From NCBI RefSeq assembly GCF_014145665.1, contig NZ_JACHTD010000008.1:1-64000 (forward strand): DNA of 64,000 bases, read 5' to 3'. Positions 51,080-59,722 of the stretch are shown here, piece by piece. The notes under the pieces were generated by a model. It saw only the letters and a list, made by a program, of their open reading frames with translations. It was not told the origin of the DNA and did no database searches. The position numbers and the translations under genes are program-made. The DNA comes from Myroides sp. NP-2 (GTDB lineage: Bacteria; Bacteroidota; Bacteroidia; Flavobacteriales; Flavobacteriaceae). Each line of letters opens with the position of its first letter. The first letter of the stretch is position 1.

Positions 51080-52114
51080 ATGAAACAAGAAATCCAAGCT
51101 TATGATAATGTGATTTCCCTAGTAGGACAAACACCTTTAGTGAAATTAGAAAAGGTTACTGCTTCATTGGCAGGACATTTTTACGGAAAAGTAGAAGCTT
51201 TTAACGCAGGACAATCTGCAAAAGATCGAATTGCCCTGCATATTATTGAAACAGCTGAGAAAAAAGGAATCTTAAAACCAGGAGGGACCATCGTAGAAAC
51301 AACGTCGGGAAACACGGGATTTAGTATTGCAATGATTAGCGCTATCAAAGGATATAAGTGTATTCTTTCGGTTAGTGATAAATCTTCTCCAGACAAAATC
51401 GATATGCTAAGAGCAATGGGAGCAAAAGTATACGTTTGTCCAGCAAATGTTGCCGCAGACGATCCCCGATCGTATTATGAAGTAGCCAAACGCGTCCATG
51501 AAGAAACACCTGGCTCAATTTATATTAATCAATACTTTAATGCCTTAAATACAGAAGCACATTATTTGTCTACAGGACCTGAAATTTGGGAACAAACGAA
51601 AGGGCAAATTACTCATTTTGTATGTTGTTCAGGAACAGGGGGGACAATCTCAGGAACTGCGCGTTTTCTAAAAGAGAAAAACCCAAATATCAAAGTATTA
51701 GGTGTTGATGCCTACGGCTCGGTGCTAAAAAAATACCACGAAACAGGTGAATTAGATCCAAACGAAATTGCTCCCTATAAAATTGAAGGGTTAGGGAAAA
51801 ATCTAATCCCTTCAGCTACAGATTTCACAGTGATCGATCAGTTTGTCAAAGTAACAGATAAAGATGCTGCTCTAGTGGCAAGAGAATTAGCACGTACGGA
51901 AGGTTTGTTTTTAGGGTATACCTCTGGAGCCGTGCTTCAAGCAACACGTTTGTACGCAGAACAAGGAATGTTTGATGAAAATAGCGTAGTAGTTATGCTG
52001 TTTCCTGATCACGGTTCTCGCTATATGAGCAAAATTTACAGCGATGAGTGGATGAATCAACAAGGTTTTCTCGATGAGAATGAACCCAAAAATGAAATAA
52101 ACTACATTAAGTAA
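51080..52114 (+). CDS. PLP-dependent cysteine synthase/cystathionine beta-synthase family enzyme
   Basis: A 344-residue fold-type II PLP enzyme. [15 protein letters not shown] (about 38-52) holds the PLP lysine, [14 protein letters not shown] (about 73-86) binds the substrate carboxylate, and [17 protein letters not shown] (about 178-194) binds the PLP phosphate. The protein makes cysteine from O-acetylserine or cystathionine from serine and homocysteine; the C-terminal ~30 residues resemble the linker of cystathionine beta-synthases but there is no CBS domain. Preceded by a cysteine-rich upstream frame and followed by a terminator. Confidence 0.92.
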   Translation: MKQEIQAYDNVISLVGQTPLVKLEKVTASLAGHFYGKVEAFNAGQSAKDRIALHIIETAEKKGILKPGGTIVETTSGNTGFSIAMISAIKGYKCILSVSDKSSPDKIDMLRAMGAKVYVCPANVAADDPRSYYEVAKRVHEETPGSIYINQYFNALNTEAHYLSTGPEIWEQTKGQITHFVCCSGTGGTISGTARFLKEKNPNIKVLGVDAYGSVLKKYHETGELDPNEIAPYKIEGLGKNLIPSATDFTVIDQFVKVTDKDAALVARELARTEGLFLGYTSGAVLQATRLYAEQGMFDENSVVVMLFPDHGSRYMSKIYSDEWMNQQGFLDENEPKNEINYIK

Positions 52115-52120
52115 TACAAG

Positions 52121-52152
52121 AAAAGGCTGTTTTGATTCAAAACAGCCTTTTT
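52121..52152 (+). terminator. Terminator of the cysteine synthase-family gene
   Basis: Stem AAAAGGCTGTTTT / AAAACAGCCTTTT followed by T. Confidence 0.92.
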
Positions 52153-52426
52153 ACTTTCAGATTAAGGGGTTATCAGAAAGAAGTCGAGATAGTCTAAACT
52201 AGTTGGACTTTTTACTTTACCTTTTAGGTAATTACTTTAAAAGGATTATATTTTATTGTCTTTTTTAGTATAAGATCAAACAAATGTAGGTAAAAAAAAT
52301 AAATAAAAAACGAATGCAATTTAAAATGTTGTTAAAAATATATGGTATTTGTTTTTTATTCTGTATTTGAGTGAATTATGGTGTATTCTACCGAAAAGTT
52401 CACACTTTTTCTGATAATAAAACGAA
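52153..52426. other. Gene-free region with a second terminator-like hairpin
   Basis: No gene. A hairpin AGTCTAA / TTGGACT (52191-52209) followed by T lies 40 bases after the first terminator. The rest is AT-rich without recognisable elements; no clear terminator for the SulP gene (which ends at 52427 on the minus strand) was found. Confidence 0.6.
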
Positions 52427-53959
52427 TTAATGCAATTCTTCTAGAGGACTGTTCTCTTCGATCTCTATTTCTTGAAATGCCTTACTGTTGTGAATTAATC
52501 GAAGGCTGTCCGCCCGAAGATTGCGCAAAACAACTTTTTTGTTTAAATCACTGTATTTGCCTATAACTTTTTGGAGGATATCCAAAGCGGACATATCAGC
52601 AATATGTGATTCTTTAAAGTCAATAATAATACAGTTTGGATCCTCTTGAGGAACAAATTTTTCCGCAAAGGCAGTGGTGCTTCCAAAAAAAAGGGGGCCA
52701 TAGATCTCGTATATTTTGTTTCCCTTTTCATCCCAAGATTTTCGTGCACGTATGCGCTTTGCGTTGTCCCAAGCAAAAATTAAAGCCGATACAATTACTC
52801 CTACCAACACCGCCAAGGCTAAATTATGGGTGAATACAATAAGTCCCGTAACGAGAAATAAAGTAAAAATGTCGGAAACAGGCATTTTGGTAATCAACCG
52901 AAAAGAAACCCATTCAAAAGTAGAAAGGGCCACAACCATCATCACCCCAACAAGAGCTGCTAAGGGAATTTGTTCAATAATCGTGCCTCCAAATAAAATA
53001 ATGAACAAAATGGTGAGGGCTCCCAAGATGGCAGCAAGCCTTGTTTTAGCACCAGCTCCTATATTCACTAGGGTTTGTGCAATCATCGCACAACCTCCCA
53101 TTCCACCAAAAAGACCATTGACAATATTAGCGCCTCCTTGCGCCATAGCTTCTCTGTTACTGTTACCCTTCGTATTGGTCAATTCATCTACAATATTGAG
53201 TGTCAATAAAGATTCGATTAAACCCACACCTGCCATAACCGCAGAAAAAGGCAGAATAATTTTCAGCGTTTCCCAAGTAAAAGGAACATCAGGCAGATGA
53301 AAATGAGGCAAGGAGCCACTGACGGAGGCAATGTCTACTACTTTTTTGGTGTCTAACTGCAAGAAAAAGACAAGCAGGGATATACTTATAATCGCAACTA
53401 AAGAAGCGGGAACTTTTGTTGTCCATTTAGGAAATAACCAAACAATACCAATGGTCAAAGCGGTCAGTCCTAACATATAATATAAGGATTCTCCGGTTAA
53501 CCAGGTGGTTGTTCCAGCTGTGGTAACTTGGAACTGTGCGATTTGTGCCATAAAAATGATAACTGCTAATCCATTTAGAAACCCGTACATCACCGGTTGA
53601 GGAATGAGTCGAACAAATCGCCCCAATTGGCACACACCCACCAGGAATTGAAGGATACCCGCAACAACAACCGCAGCAAATAGGTATTCCACCCCGTGAA
53701 GAGAGGCTAAGGCAATTAAGACAACAACTGTTGCTCCTGCACCTCCAGAAACCATCCCAGGTCTACCGCCAAAAATAGCCGTAATAATGCCCATCAAAAA
53801 GGCAGCATACAACCCCGTAAGCGGACTTAAACCCGCGAGAATGGCAAAGGATAACGATTCAGGAATCATGGTCATCGCCACAGTTAATCCTGCGAAAATC
53901 TCATTTTTAAAGTTGATTTCCTTATATGTTTTATTCGAGAAGAAAGACGCTGCTATCAT
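52427..53959 (-). CDS. SulP family anion transporter
   Basis: A 510-residue transporter. The membrane domain (about residues 15-385) carries GLTVAMTMIPESLSFAILAGLSPLTGLYAAFLMG, with the sulfate-transporter signature, and NIVNGLFGGMGGCAMIAQTLVNI. A C-terminal STAS domain (about 405-500; IIDFKESHIADMSALDIL) follows. SulP proteins carry sulfate, bicarbonate, molybdate or other anions; the substrate is unknown. Its promoter element lies 17 bases upstream on the minus strand. Divergent from the ABC-M1 operon. Confidence 0.93.
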   Translation of the reverse strand: MIAASFFSNKTYKEINFKNEIFAGLTVAMTMIPESLSFAILAGLSPLTGLYAAFLMGIITAIFGGRPGMVSGGAGATVVVLIALASLHGVEYLFAAVVVAGILQFLVGVCQLGRFVRLIPQPVMYGFLNGLAVIIFMAQIAQFQVTTAGTTTWLTGESLYYMLGLTALTIGIVWLFPKWTTKVPASLVAIISISLLVFFLQLDTKKVVDIASVSGSLPHFHLPDVPFTWETLKIILPFSAVMAGVGLIESLLTLNIVDELTNTKGNSNREAMAQGGANIVNGLFGGMGGCAMIAQTLVNIGAGAKTRLAAILGALTILFIILFGGTIIEQIPLAALVGVMMVVALSTFEWVSFRLITKMPVSDIFTLFLVTGLIVFTHNLALAVLVGVIVSALIFAWDNAKRIRARKSWDEKGNKIYEIYGPLFFGSTTAFAEKFVPQEDPNCIIIDFKESHIADMSALDILQKVIGKYSDLNKKVVLRNLRADSLRLIHNSKAFQEIEIEENSPLEELH

Positions 53960-53975
53960 ACTGCTAAAAAATACC

Positions 53976-53983
53976 GCAAAAAT
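53976..53983 (-). promoter_or_regulatory. -7 promoter element (TATTTTTG, minus strand) for the SulP gene
   Basis: Exact TAnnTTTG match read on the minus strand, 16 bases before the start codon. Confidence 0.55.
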
Positions 53984-54150
53984 AAGATTTTATTTGACGT
54001 ATAAGACCGATTTTCAAGGGGAAGAACAGAAAAGAAGTAGACTATACGTAAAAATTATACGAAACGTAAAGGAAAATAGAATAATTAGTACTTTTTATGT
54101 AACAAATGCTTGAAAAGGAACACTTATAGACTAAATCAAAAAATAGAAAT

Positions 54151-55023
54151 ATGAAATTAGTTATTGAAAATTTAAGTAAGACCTATAAAAATGGGGTAAA
54201 GGCATTGGATGACTTATCAATAGAAATTGGACCTGGTATGTTTGGACTTTTAGGACCTAATGGAGCAGGTAAGTCTACATTAATGCGAACAATAGCTACT
54301 TTACAAAAACCAGACGCAGGAACAATTCGATTCGGAGATATCAATATTTTAGAACAACAAACGGAATTTAGAAAAGTATTGGGATACTTACCGCAAGACT
54401 TTGGGGTGTATCCTAATATGTCTGCCTTAGACTTATTAGATTATTTCGCTCGTTTAAAAGGAATTTCTAACGCCACACAGCGCCGTGAAATCGTAACACG
54501 CGTATTGGAAGTTACCAATTTATATGATGTAAGACGCAAAAGCGTTAGTGGATATTCTGGAGGAATGAAGCAGCGATTCGGCATTGCTCAATTGTTGTTG
54601 AACGATCCTAAATTAATCATCGTCGATGAACCAACTGCAGGGTTAGACCCCGCAGAACGCCATCGTTTTTTGAATGTATTGCGCGAAATTGGTACAAACA
54701 ATATCGTTATCTTCTCTACTCATATTGTAGATGACGTCAACGAACTATGCCACGAAATGGCCATCTTAAATGGTGGACATCTATTGGAAAGAAGTACACC
54801 AAAACAGGCAGAACAAAAATTAGATGGGCAAATATGGATCAAAGAAATCAATAGAGAAGAATTAGATCAATACCAACAGCTCAATATTTTATCTGGTAAA
54901 TACAACCAAGAAAACCGACTAAAAATTCGTGTACATACCAAGGATTCCTTGACAAATGAAGGTTTTGAATTGGTAAAACCAACGTTAGAAGATGTTTATT
55001 TTGTTGCATTAAAAAACGACTAA
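54151..55023 (+). CDS. ABC transporter ATP-binding protein
   Basis: A 290-residue ATPase. Walker A is LGPNGAGKSTLM (about 36-47), signature YSGGMKQRFGIA (about 136-147), Walker B LIIVDEPTAGLDP (about 155-167) and H-loop STHI (about 190). The C-terminal ~75 residues resemble CcmA/NatA-type ATPases of peptide or drug exporters. It starts the operon with the fused permease/M1 protein, three bases before it. Confidence 0.94.
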   Translation: MKLVIENLSKTYKNGVKALDDLSIEIGPGMFGLLGPNGAGKSTLMRTIATLQKPDAGTIRFGDINILEQQTEFRKVLGYLPQDFGVYPNMSALDLLDYFARLKGISNATQRREIVTRVLEVTNLYDVRRKSVSGYSGGMKQRFGIAQLLLNDPKLIIVDEPTAGLDPAERHRFLNVLREIGTNNIVIFSTHIVDDVNELCHEMAILNGGHLLERSTPKQAEQKLDGQIWIKEINREELDQYQQLNILSGKYNQENRLKIRVHTKDSLTNEGFELVKPTLEDVYFVALKND

Positions 55024-55026
55024 GGG

Positions 55027-58000
55027 ATGTTTAAAACTGTGTTTACTTTTGAACTTAAACGTTGGTTTAAGAGCTGGGTATTTTATCTTTACCTAGCAAT
55101 ATTTTTTACAATAAGCTTCTTTTCGATGATGGCCACCATTGGTGTTTTTGATGCCGTTCGAAATACTTCTGCTTCGCTTTTGCAAATGAACTCAGCTTAT
55201 GTCCTTAATTCCTTGTTGAATTCGTTCAATACGCTGCTGTATTTTTTATTTCCGTCCATCATTGGAATGTCAATCTATCGCGATTACAAATATAATGTAC
55301 ATCACATTCTGTATTCTTATCCCTTTTCTAAATGGCAGTATTTAACGGGTAAATTTGCCAGCTCCTTTCTAGTTACGTTGTCAATCAGCGTAATGATGGG
55401 AATTGGGTGCTATTTAGCAACGCTCGTGCCTTGGGCAAAGCCAGAGTTACTAGGCCCTAATTTATGGTGGAATTATATCCAAGGATATCTTTTTAATTTG
55501 ATTCCCAATATGCTGTTTATGGGGGCAATAATCTTTGCTGTTGTAACACTTAGCCGTAGTATTTATGCAGGTTTTATAACGATTATAATCATTATGATTC
55601 TACAGGGAGTTGTCAATAGTATTGCCGCAGATGTAGATTACAGAGAATTAGCCGCTTTACTCGATCCCAATGGAGATCAAGCAATCTATTATTATACGCA
55701 ATATTGGAGCGTAGAAGAAAAGAATATCAATAATCTACCCCTAGAAAAATACTTTATTCTCAATCGTTTGTTGTGGTTAGGTGTTACTTTAGCGTCTCTG
55801 CTTGTTTTGGGAAGTGTCTTCAAATTCGCTCAGCAACCCGCCACTTTTTCGTGGAAACGAAAAAATAAAGGCGAGCGTTTGGTTAAAAATAATTTTGGTG
55901 GCATCTTTAAAATTGAGCTGCCAAAAGTCAACTACGACTTTTCTTTAAAAACAAGTTGGAGCAATGTCTTTGCCTTTGCAAAAATGGACTTCAAATTTTT
56001 AGCGCGCAATCGCGTATTTTGGATTCTTATCGGTGTGGGAGTTATGTTTATGATCTTGGTGGCTAGTTTCTCCATGACGATGTATGGTACACCAACGTAT
56101 CCCTTAACCCGTCACATGCTGATGATCCCAGGAGGAACCTTTACTTTCTTTATCTTGATGATGACGTTTTTGGGCGCGGGATTACTCGTGCACAGAGGGG
56201 AAAATACGCGTATGAATTTATTGGTAGACTCAACGGCTGTGTCCAACTGGGTATTATTTACCTCAAAACTCTTCGCTTTGTTGGGGATGCAATTAATGTT
56301 GTTCTTAGTGATTATCCTCACGAGTATTGGAATTCAAAGCTACAATGGATATTTTCAGTTCGAAATCGGTTTGTACCTTCAGAGTTTATTAGGGTATAGC
56401 TGGATTGAGTTTATTATTTGGGCGATGATGGCACTAGCCGTACAAACGTTCTTTAAAAATTATATCATAGGTTTCTTTGCCCTGCTCGTTATTCAAATGG
56501 GATGGCCAGCACTTGGTTCAATTGGAATTGAACAAGCTGTTTTCTTCTTTAATTCGATTCCTACACCAACCTATTCTGATATGAATGGCTTCGGTTCAAG
56601 TGCCCTATTTGGTAGATTTATCATCTTCTCCTTGTATTGGTTGTTATTTGTAGGAGGGATTAGTGGCTTAACCTTACTGTTTTGGAGAAGAGGCGTTTTT
56701 AGTGGACTCAAAGAGCGTTTTTATTTCGCAAAGAAACGAGCGAAAACGATTGTAGTGGTGCCAACACTACTTTGTTTTACTGCATTTATCGGTCTAGGCG
56801 CTTATTTATACTATGAAAATACAGTACTCAATGTATTTCACTCTTCTAAAGACACGGAGCTTCTTCAGGTAGCTTATGAAAAAACGTACAAAAAATACCA
56901 AGATATGGCACAGCCACGTATCGTAGATGTAAAGGTTGACGTTGATTTGTATCCTGAGCAAAACAATTTTCAAGCTAGAGGAACCTATATCCTCGAAAAC
57001 AAGACAAATCAAGCCTTAGACAGTTTATATGTGTCCTATTATCCAAGTTTAAAAAATACAATCGTCCTAGAAGGAGGAACGTTTTTATCAACCGATTCTA
57101 TCCAAGGCATTAGCTTCTACCGTTTCGATACGCCTATGCAAGCTGGTGAAACTAGAACCTTAGAGTTTGTCGTCCAAAACAAACCCAATTCGTGGATCCG
57201 TTCCGACTCTCCTGTATTAGACAATGGAACCTTCATAAATAATAGTTATTTTCCAGGATTGGGGTATGCTGATCGCGCGGAAATTAGCGACGATGAGATT
57301 CGCAAAAAATACGGACTAGCACCAAAAGAACGCATGGCGGAGCAAACCGATCAAAAAGCGTTGCAAAATACGTATATCAACCACGATGCAGATTGGATTC
57401 ACTTCGAAACAACAGTGAGTACTTCTGCGGATCAAATCGCCATTGCTCCAGGCTATTTACAAAAGGAATGGACCGAAGGAAACCGTCGTTATTTCCACTA
57501 TAAAATGGATCAAAAAATGTTGCACTTCTACGCGTTTAATTCAGCGCGATACGAGGTGAAACGAGACAAATGGCAAGGTGTAAATATCGAAATTTACTAC
57601 CATAAAGGCCATGAGTACAACCTTGATCGAATGGTGTCTAGTGTTAAAAAGTCGTTGGAGTATTACTCCAAAGCATTCAGTCCTTACCAACACAAACAAG
57701 TGCGTATCATTGAATTTCCACTGACTATGGGAAGTTTTGCTCAATCTTTTGCCAATACTATTCCATTCTCTGAAACCATCGGTTTCGTTGCCAATGTGGA
57801 TGAAACCGATGAAAATGCAGTCGATTATCCGTTTTCTGTAACGGCACATGAGGTTGCTCATCAATGGTGGGCACATCAGGTAATCGGAGCCAATGTTCAA
57901 GGAGCAACAATGCTTTCAGAAAGTTTGTCTGAATACAGCTCGTTGAAAGTATTGGAAAATGAATACGGAAAAGGTCAAATGCAACGTTTCCTAAAAGACG

Positions 58001-58683
58001 CTTTAGATGGATATTTAAGTGGACGTTCAAGAGAGGATAAAAAAGAAAAACCATTAATGTATAACGAAAACCAACAGTATATCCACTACAACAAAGGATC
58101 CTTAGTGTTTTATACTTTGAGTGATTATTTAGGCGATACGGTGCTAAATGGTGTATTGAAAGAATATGTCAAAAAAGTAGCTTTTCAAGAAGCTCCTTAT
58201 ACCATCTCAGCTGAACTGGTACAAGAAATAAAACGCGCAACACCAGATTCTCTTCAATATATGGTTAAGGATATGTTTGAAACGATCACACTCTATGACA
58301 ATTACGTAGAGCAAGTCGAAACAAAAGCATTGGCTGACGGAAAATATGAGGTGAAACTAAAAGCTTATGTTAGTAAATATAGAGCAGGTGATACAGGAGC
58401 GAGACAGTATGCGGATCAAGGAGAACAACCACTGCTATTTACAGCTGATAAAGATGTAAAAATAGAGTCACTTCCTTTAGCAGATTATGTTGAGGTGGGC
58501 GTTTTTGCCAAAACAAAAGAGGCTAAAGCCAAAGAAAAAGTGTTGTACTTACAAAAAGTAAAGATTACTGATATTGAGAATGAGTTTACGATCATTGTAG
58601 ATGAAAAACCAACAGAAGTTGGGATTGATCCTTACTATAAATTGATCGATACCCGCTCCTATGACAATAGAAAAAACATTTAG
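55027..58683 (+). CDS. ABC permease fused to an M1-family aminopeptidase domain
   Basis: A 1218-residue protein with two halves. Residues 1-600 contain about 12 hydrophobic helices of an ABC-2-type permease. From about 650 an M1 aminopeptidase-like domain follows with the zinc motif His941-Glu-Val-Ala-His945 (TAHEVAHQWWAHQ) and Glu965, one residue further away than in the classic HExxH-x18-E. The catalytic GAMEN motif is replaced by MGSFAQSFAN, as in related Bacteroidota proteins. It probably couples peptide export or membrane-protein processing with peptidase activity; the substrate is unknown. Partner of the upstream ATPase. Terminator at 58774. Confidence 0.9.
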   Translation: MFKTVFTFELKRWFKSWVFYLYLAIFFTISFFSMMATIGVFDAVRNTSASLLQMNSAYVLNSLLNSFNTLLYFLFPSIIGMSIYRDYKYNVHHILYSYPFSKWQYLTGKFASSFLVTLSISVMMGIGCYLATLVPWAKPELLGPNLWWNYIQGYLFNLIPNMLFMGAIIFAVVTLSRSIYAGFITIIIIMILQGVVNSIAADVDYRELAALLDPNGDQAIYYYTQYWSVEEKNINNLPLEKYFILNRLLWLGVTLASLLVLGSVFKFAQQPATFSWKRKNKGERLVKNNFGGIFKIELPKVNYDFSLKTSWSNVFAFAKMDFKFLARNRVFWILIGVGVMFMILVASFSMTMYGTPTYPLTRHMLMIPGGTFTFFILMMTFLGAGLLVHRGENTRMNLLVDSTAVSNWVLFTSKLFALLGMQLMLFLVIILTSIGIQSYNGYFQFEIGLYLQSLLGYSWIEFIIWAMMALAVQTFFKNYIIGFFALLVIQMGWPALGSIGIEQAVFFFNSIPTPTYSDMNGFGSSALFGRFIIFSLYWLLFVGGISGLTLLFWRRGVFSGLKERFYFAKKRAKTIVVVPTLLCFTAFIGLGAYLYYENTVLNVFHSSKDTELLQVAYEKTYKKYQDMAQPRIVDVKVDVDLYPEQNNFQARGTYILENKTNQALDSLYVSYYPSLKNTIVLEGGTFLSTDSIQGISFYRFDTPMQAGETRTLEFVVQNKPNSWIRSDSPVLDNGTFINNSYFPGLGYADRAEISDDEIRKKYGLAPKERMAEQTDQKALQNTYINHDADWIHFETTVSTSADQIAIAPGYLQKEWTEGNRRYFHYKMDQKMLHFYAFNSARYEVKRDKWQGVNIEIYYHKGHEYNLDRMVSSVKKSLEYYSKAFSPYQHKQVRIIEFPLTMGSFAQSFANTIPFSETIGFVANVDETDENAVDYPFSVTAHEVAHQWWAHQVIGANVQGATMLSESLSEYSSLKVLENEYGKGQMQRFLKDALDGYLSGRSREDKKEKPLMYNENQQYIHYNKGSLVFYTLSDYLGDTVLNGVLKEYVKKVAFQEAPYTISAELVQEIKRATPDSLQYMVKDMFETITLYDNYVEQVETKALADGKYEVKLKAYVSKYRAGDTGARQYADQGEQPLLFTADKDVKIESLPLADYVEVGVFAKTKEAKAKEKVLYLQKVKITDIENEFTIIVDEKPTEVGIDPYYKLIDTRSYDNRKNI

Positions 58684-58773
58684 CTAAAGGATTCTTTTTT
58701 TGTTTTAGCTTGAGTTTTAAAAAAGCGAGTAAAAAAAAATAAAAAACGAGGCTGTCATAAAGCTTAAAAAAAT

Positions 58774-58805
58774 AAAACCCCGTCTAGTTTTAGACGGGGT
58801 TTTTG
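58774..58805 (+). terminator. Terminator of the ABC/M1 operon
   Basis: Stem AAAACCCCGTCTA / TAGACGGGGTTTT with a four-base loop, followed by T. Confidence 0.93.
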
Positions 58806-58952
58806 TATGATATACGCTGAACCCTGCACAACTTGAGCGTTGTATACTTTTTACTCTTGCTTTTGTACATCCGCTAAAGCAGTCATATTTAGTTTTTAAC
58901 TTTTTTCTAGTGGTTATCGTACTATTGCGACTAGGGTACCTGCGTTGTGCAT

Positions 58953-59028
58953 CCATACTGAGTCTATTAAAAAATGGGGTTTTAATGGACTCACTATGGA
59001 CACACTATGGACTCAGTATGGACTCAGT
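58953..59028. repeat. Inverted repeat plus 11-bp direct repeats
   Basis: Arms CCATACTGAGTCTATTAAAA (58953-58972) and TTTTAATGGACTCACTATGG (58980-58999) pair over 20 bp with one mismatch and one G-T. Four 11-bp units ATGGAC(T/A)CA(C/G)T then run from 58985 to 59028, the last two identical. The 5' arm is therefore complementary to each unit. Confidence 0.9.
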
Positions 59029-59164
59029 ATGTCTCGTCCTACTATAACTGTACATGTTTTTGCTGAAGTCTTGTTTAGGGAGTATAATAGAAAAGCCTCT
59101 GGATGTGTATTTAGATTCTGTTGCTTGTAATCCTGTTTTTGATGGAGGGCTGAAGACTAGAAAT

Positions 59165-59213
59165 TGACGCATAAAAAAAAGGAAAGCAATATTGCTTTCC
59201 TTTTTTTATGCGT
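59165..59213. terminator. rplS terminator (near-perfect 48-base palindrome)
   Basis: Arms GACGCATAAAAAAA..GGAAAGCAAT and ATTGCTTTCC..TTTTTTTATGCGTC differ by one base in the A/T run. Works on the minus strand for rplS and could act on both. Confidence 0.92.
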
Positions 59214-59226
59214 CTCAGAAATAAGA

Positions 59227-59577
59227 TTATCCTCTTCTTTCTTTGATTTTTGCTTTTTTACCAGTAAGTTCTCTGAAGTAGAAAATACGAGCTCTACGAA
59301 CTTTACCTCTTTGATTTAATTCAATTTTTTCTAAAGCAGGCATGTTGATTGGGAAGATACGCTCTACACCAACGTTACCAGACATTTTACGGATAGTAAA
59401 AGTCTCAGTAGCACCTGTACCTCTTCTTTGAATAACTACTCCTTTAAAGAACTGTGTTCTTTTTTTGTCACCCTCTTTAATTTCGTAGTACACTGTGATA
59501 GTGTCTCCAGCTTTAAATGCTGGGAAGTCTTTTTTTGCAACTAATTCGTCTTGAACGAATTTCATTAAATCTGCCAT
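59227..59577 (-). CDS. rplS: 50S ribosomal protein L19
   Basis: A 116-residue protein of the L19 family. The body contains the family's FKAGDTITVYYEIKEGDKKR, GVVIQRRGTGATETFTIRKMS and VGVERIFPINMP, and ends with ARIFYFRELTGKKAKIKER. L19 sits at the interface of the 30S and 50S subunits. It stands alone here, with its own promoter, a structured leader and a strong terminator. Confidence 0.98.
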   Translation of the reverse strand: MADLMKFVQDELVAKKDFPAFKAGDTITVYYEIKEGDKKRTQFFKGVVIQRRGTGATETFTIRKMSGNVGVERIFPINMPALEKIELNQRGKVRRARIFYFRELTGKKAKIKERRG

Positions 59578-59600
59578 TTCTGAAAAAAATAATTAATTAA

Positions 59601-59642
59601 TTTAAACCAACATACACGGACCTCGCCAGAGGTTAGTTTAAA
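59601..59642 (-). promoter_or_regulatory. Structured 5' leader of rplS
   Basis: On the minus strand, TTTAAACTAAC and GTTGGTTTAAA pair (11 bp with one G-U) around a small CCTC/GAGG tetraloop hairpin and an unpaired GTCCGTGTAT. Placed 23 bases before the L19 start codon. Autoregulatory ribosomal-protein leaders are common; I recall L19 leaders being proposed for Flavobacteria but could not check whether this is one. Confidence 0.6.
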
Positions 59643-59649
59643 GCGAGTG

Positions 59650-59657
59650 CAAATATA
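59650..59657 (-). promoter_or_regulatory. -7 promoter element (TATATTTG, minus strand) for rplS
   Basis: Exact TAnnTTTG match read on the minus strand, 72 bases before the L19 start codon and just ahead of the leader hairpin. Confidence 0.6.
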
Positions 59658-59722
59658 TGAAAAACCAATAAAATAATCCTAATTTCTCGGCTAAATAATT
59701 GGAATATAGGATTTGCTTATGG

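Larger units (their letters stand above)
58684..59226. other. Intergenic region with repeats
   Basis: No gene. After the terminator at 58774-58805 come the inverted/direct repeat cluster at 58953-59028 and the rplS terminator at 59165-59213. Open frames on both strands here run through repeats and have no recognisable product. Confidence 0.7.

Noticed and set aside
52378..52566. Small plus-strand frame at the end of the SulP gene
   Set aside because: It mostly overlaps the SulP STAS domain on the other strand and has no recognisable features.
58717..58956. Minus-strand open frame between the ABC/M1 gene and rplS
   Set aside because: It runs through the terminator of the ABC/M1 operon; composition is atypical and there is no homologue in mind.
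58953..59028. Insertion sequence
   Set aside because: No transposase or target-site duplication is visible.
58945..59130. Small open frame over the 11-bp repeats
   Set aside because: The frame reads repeats (MDTLWTQYGL) and has no recognised product or promoter.
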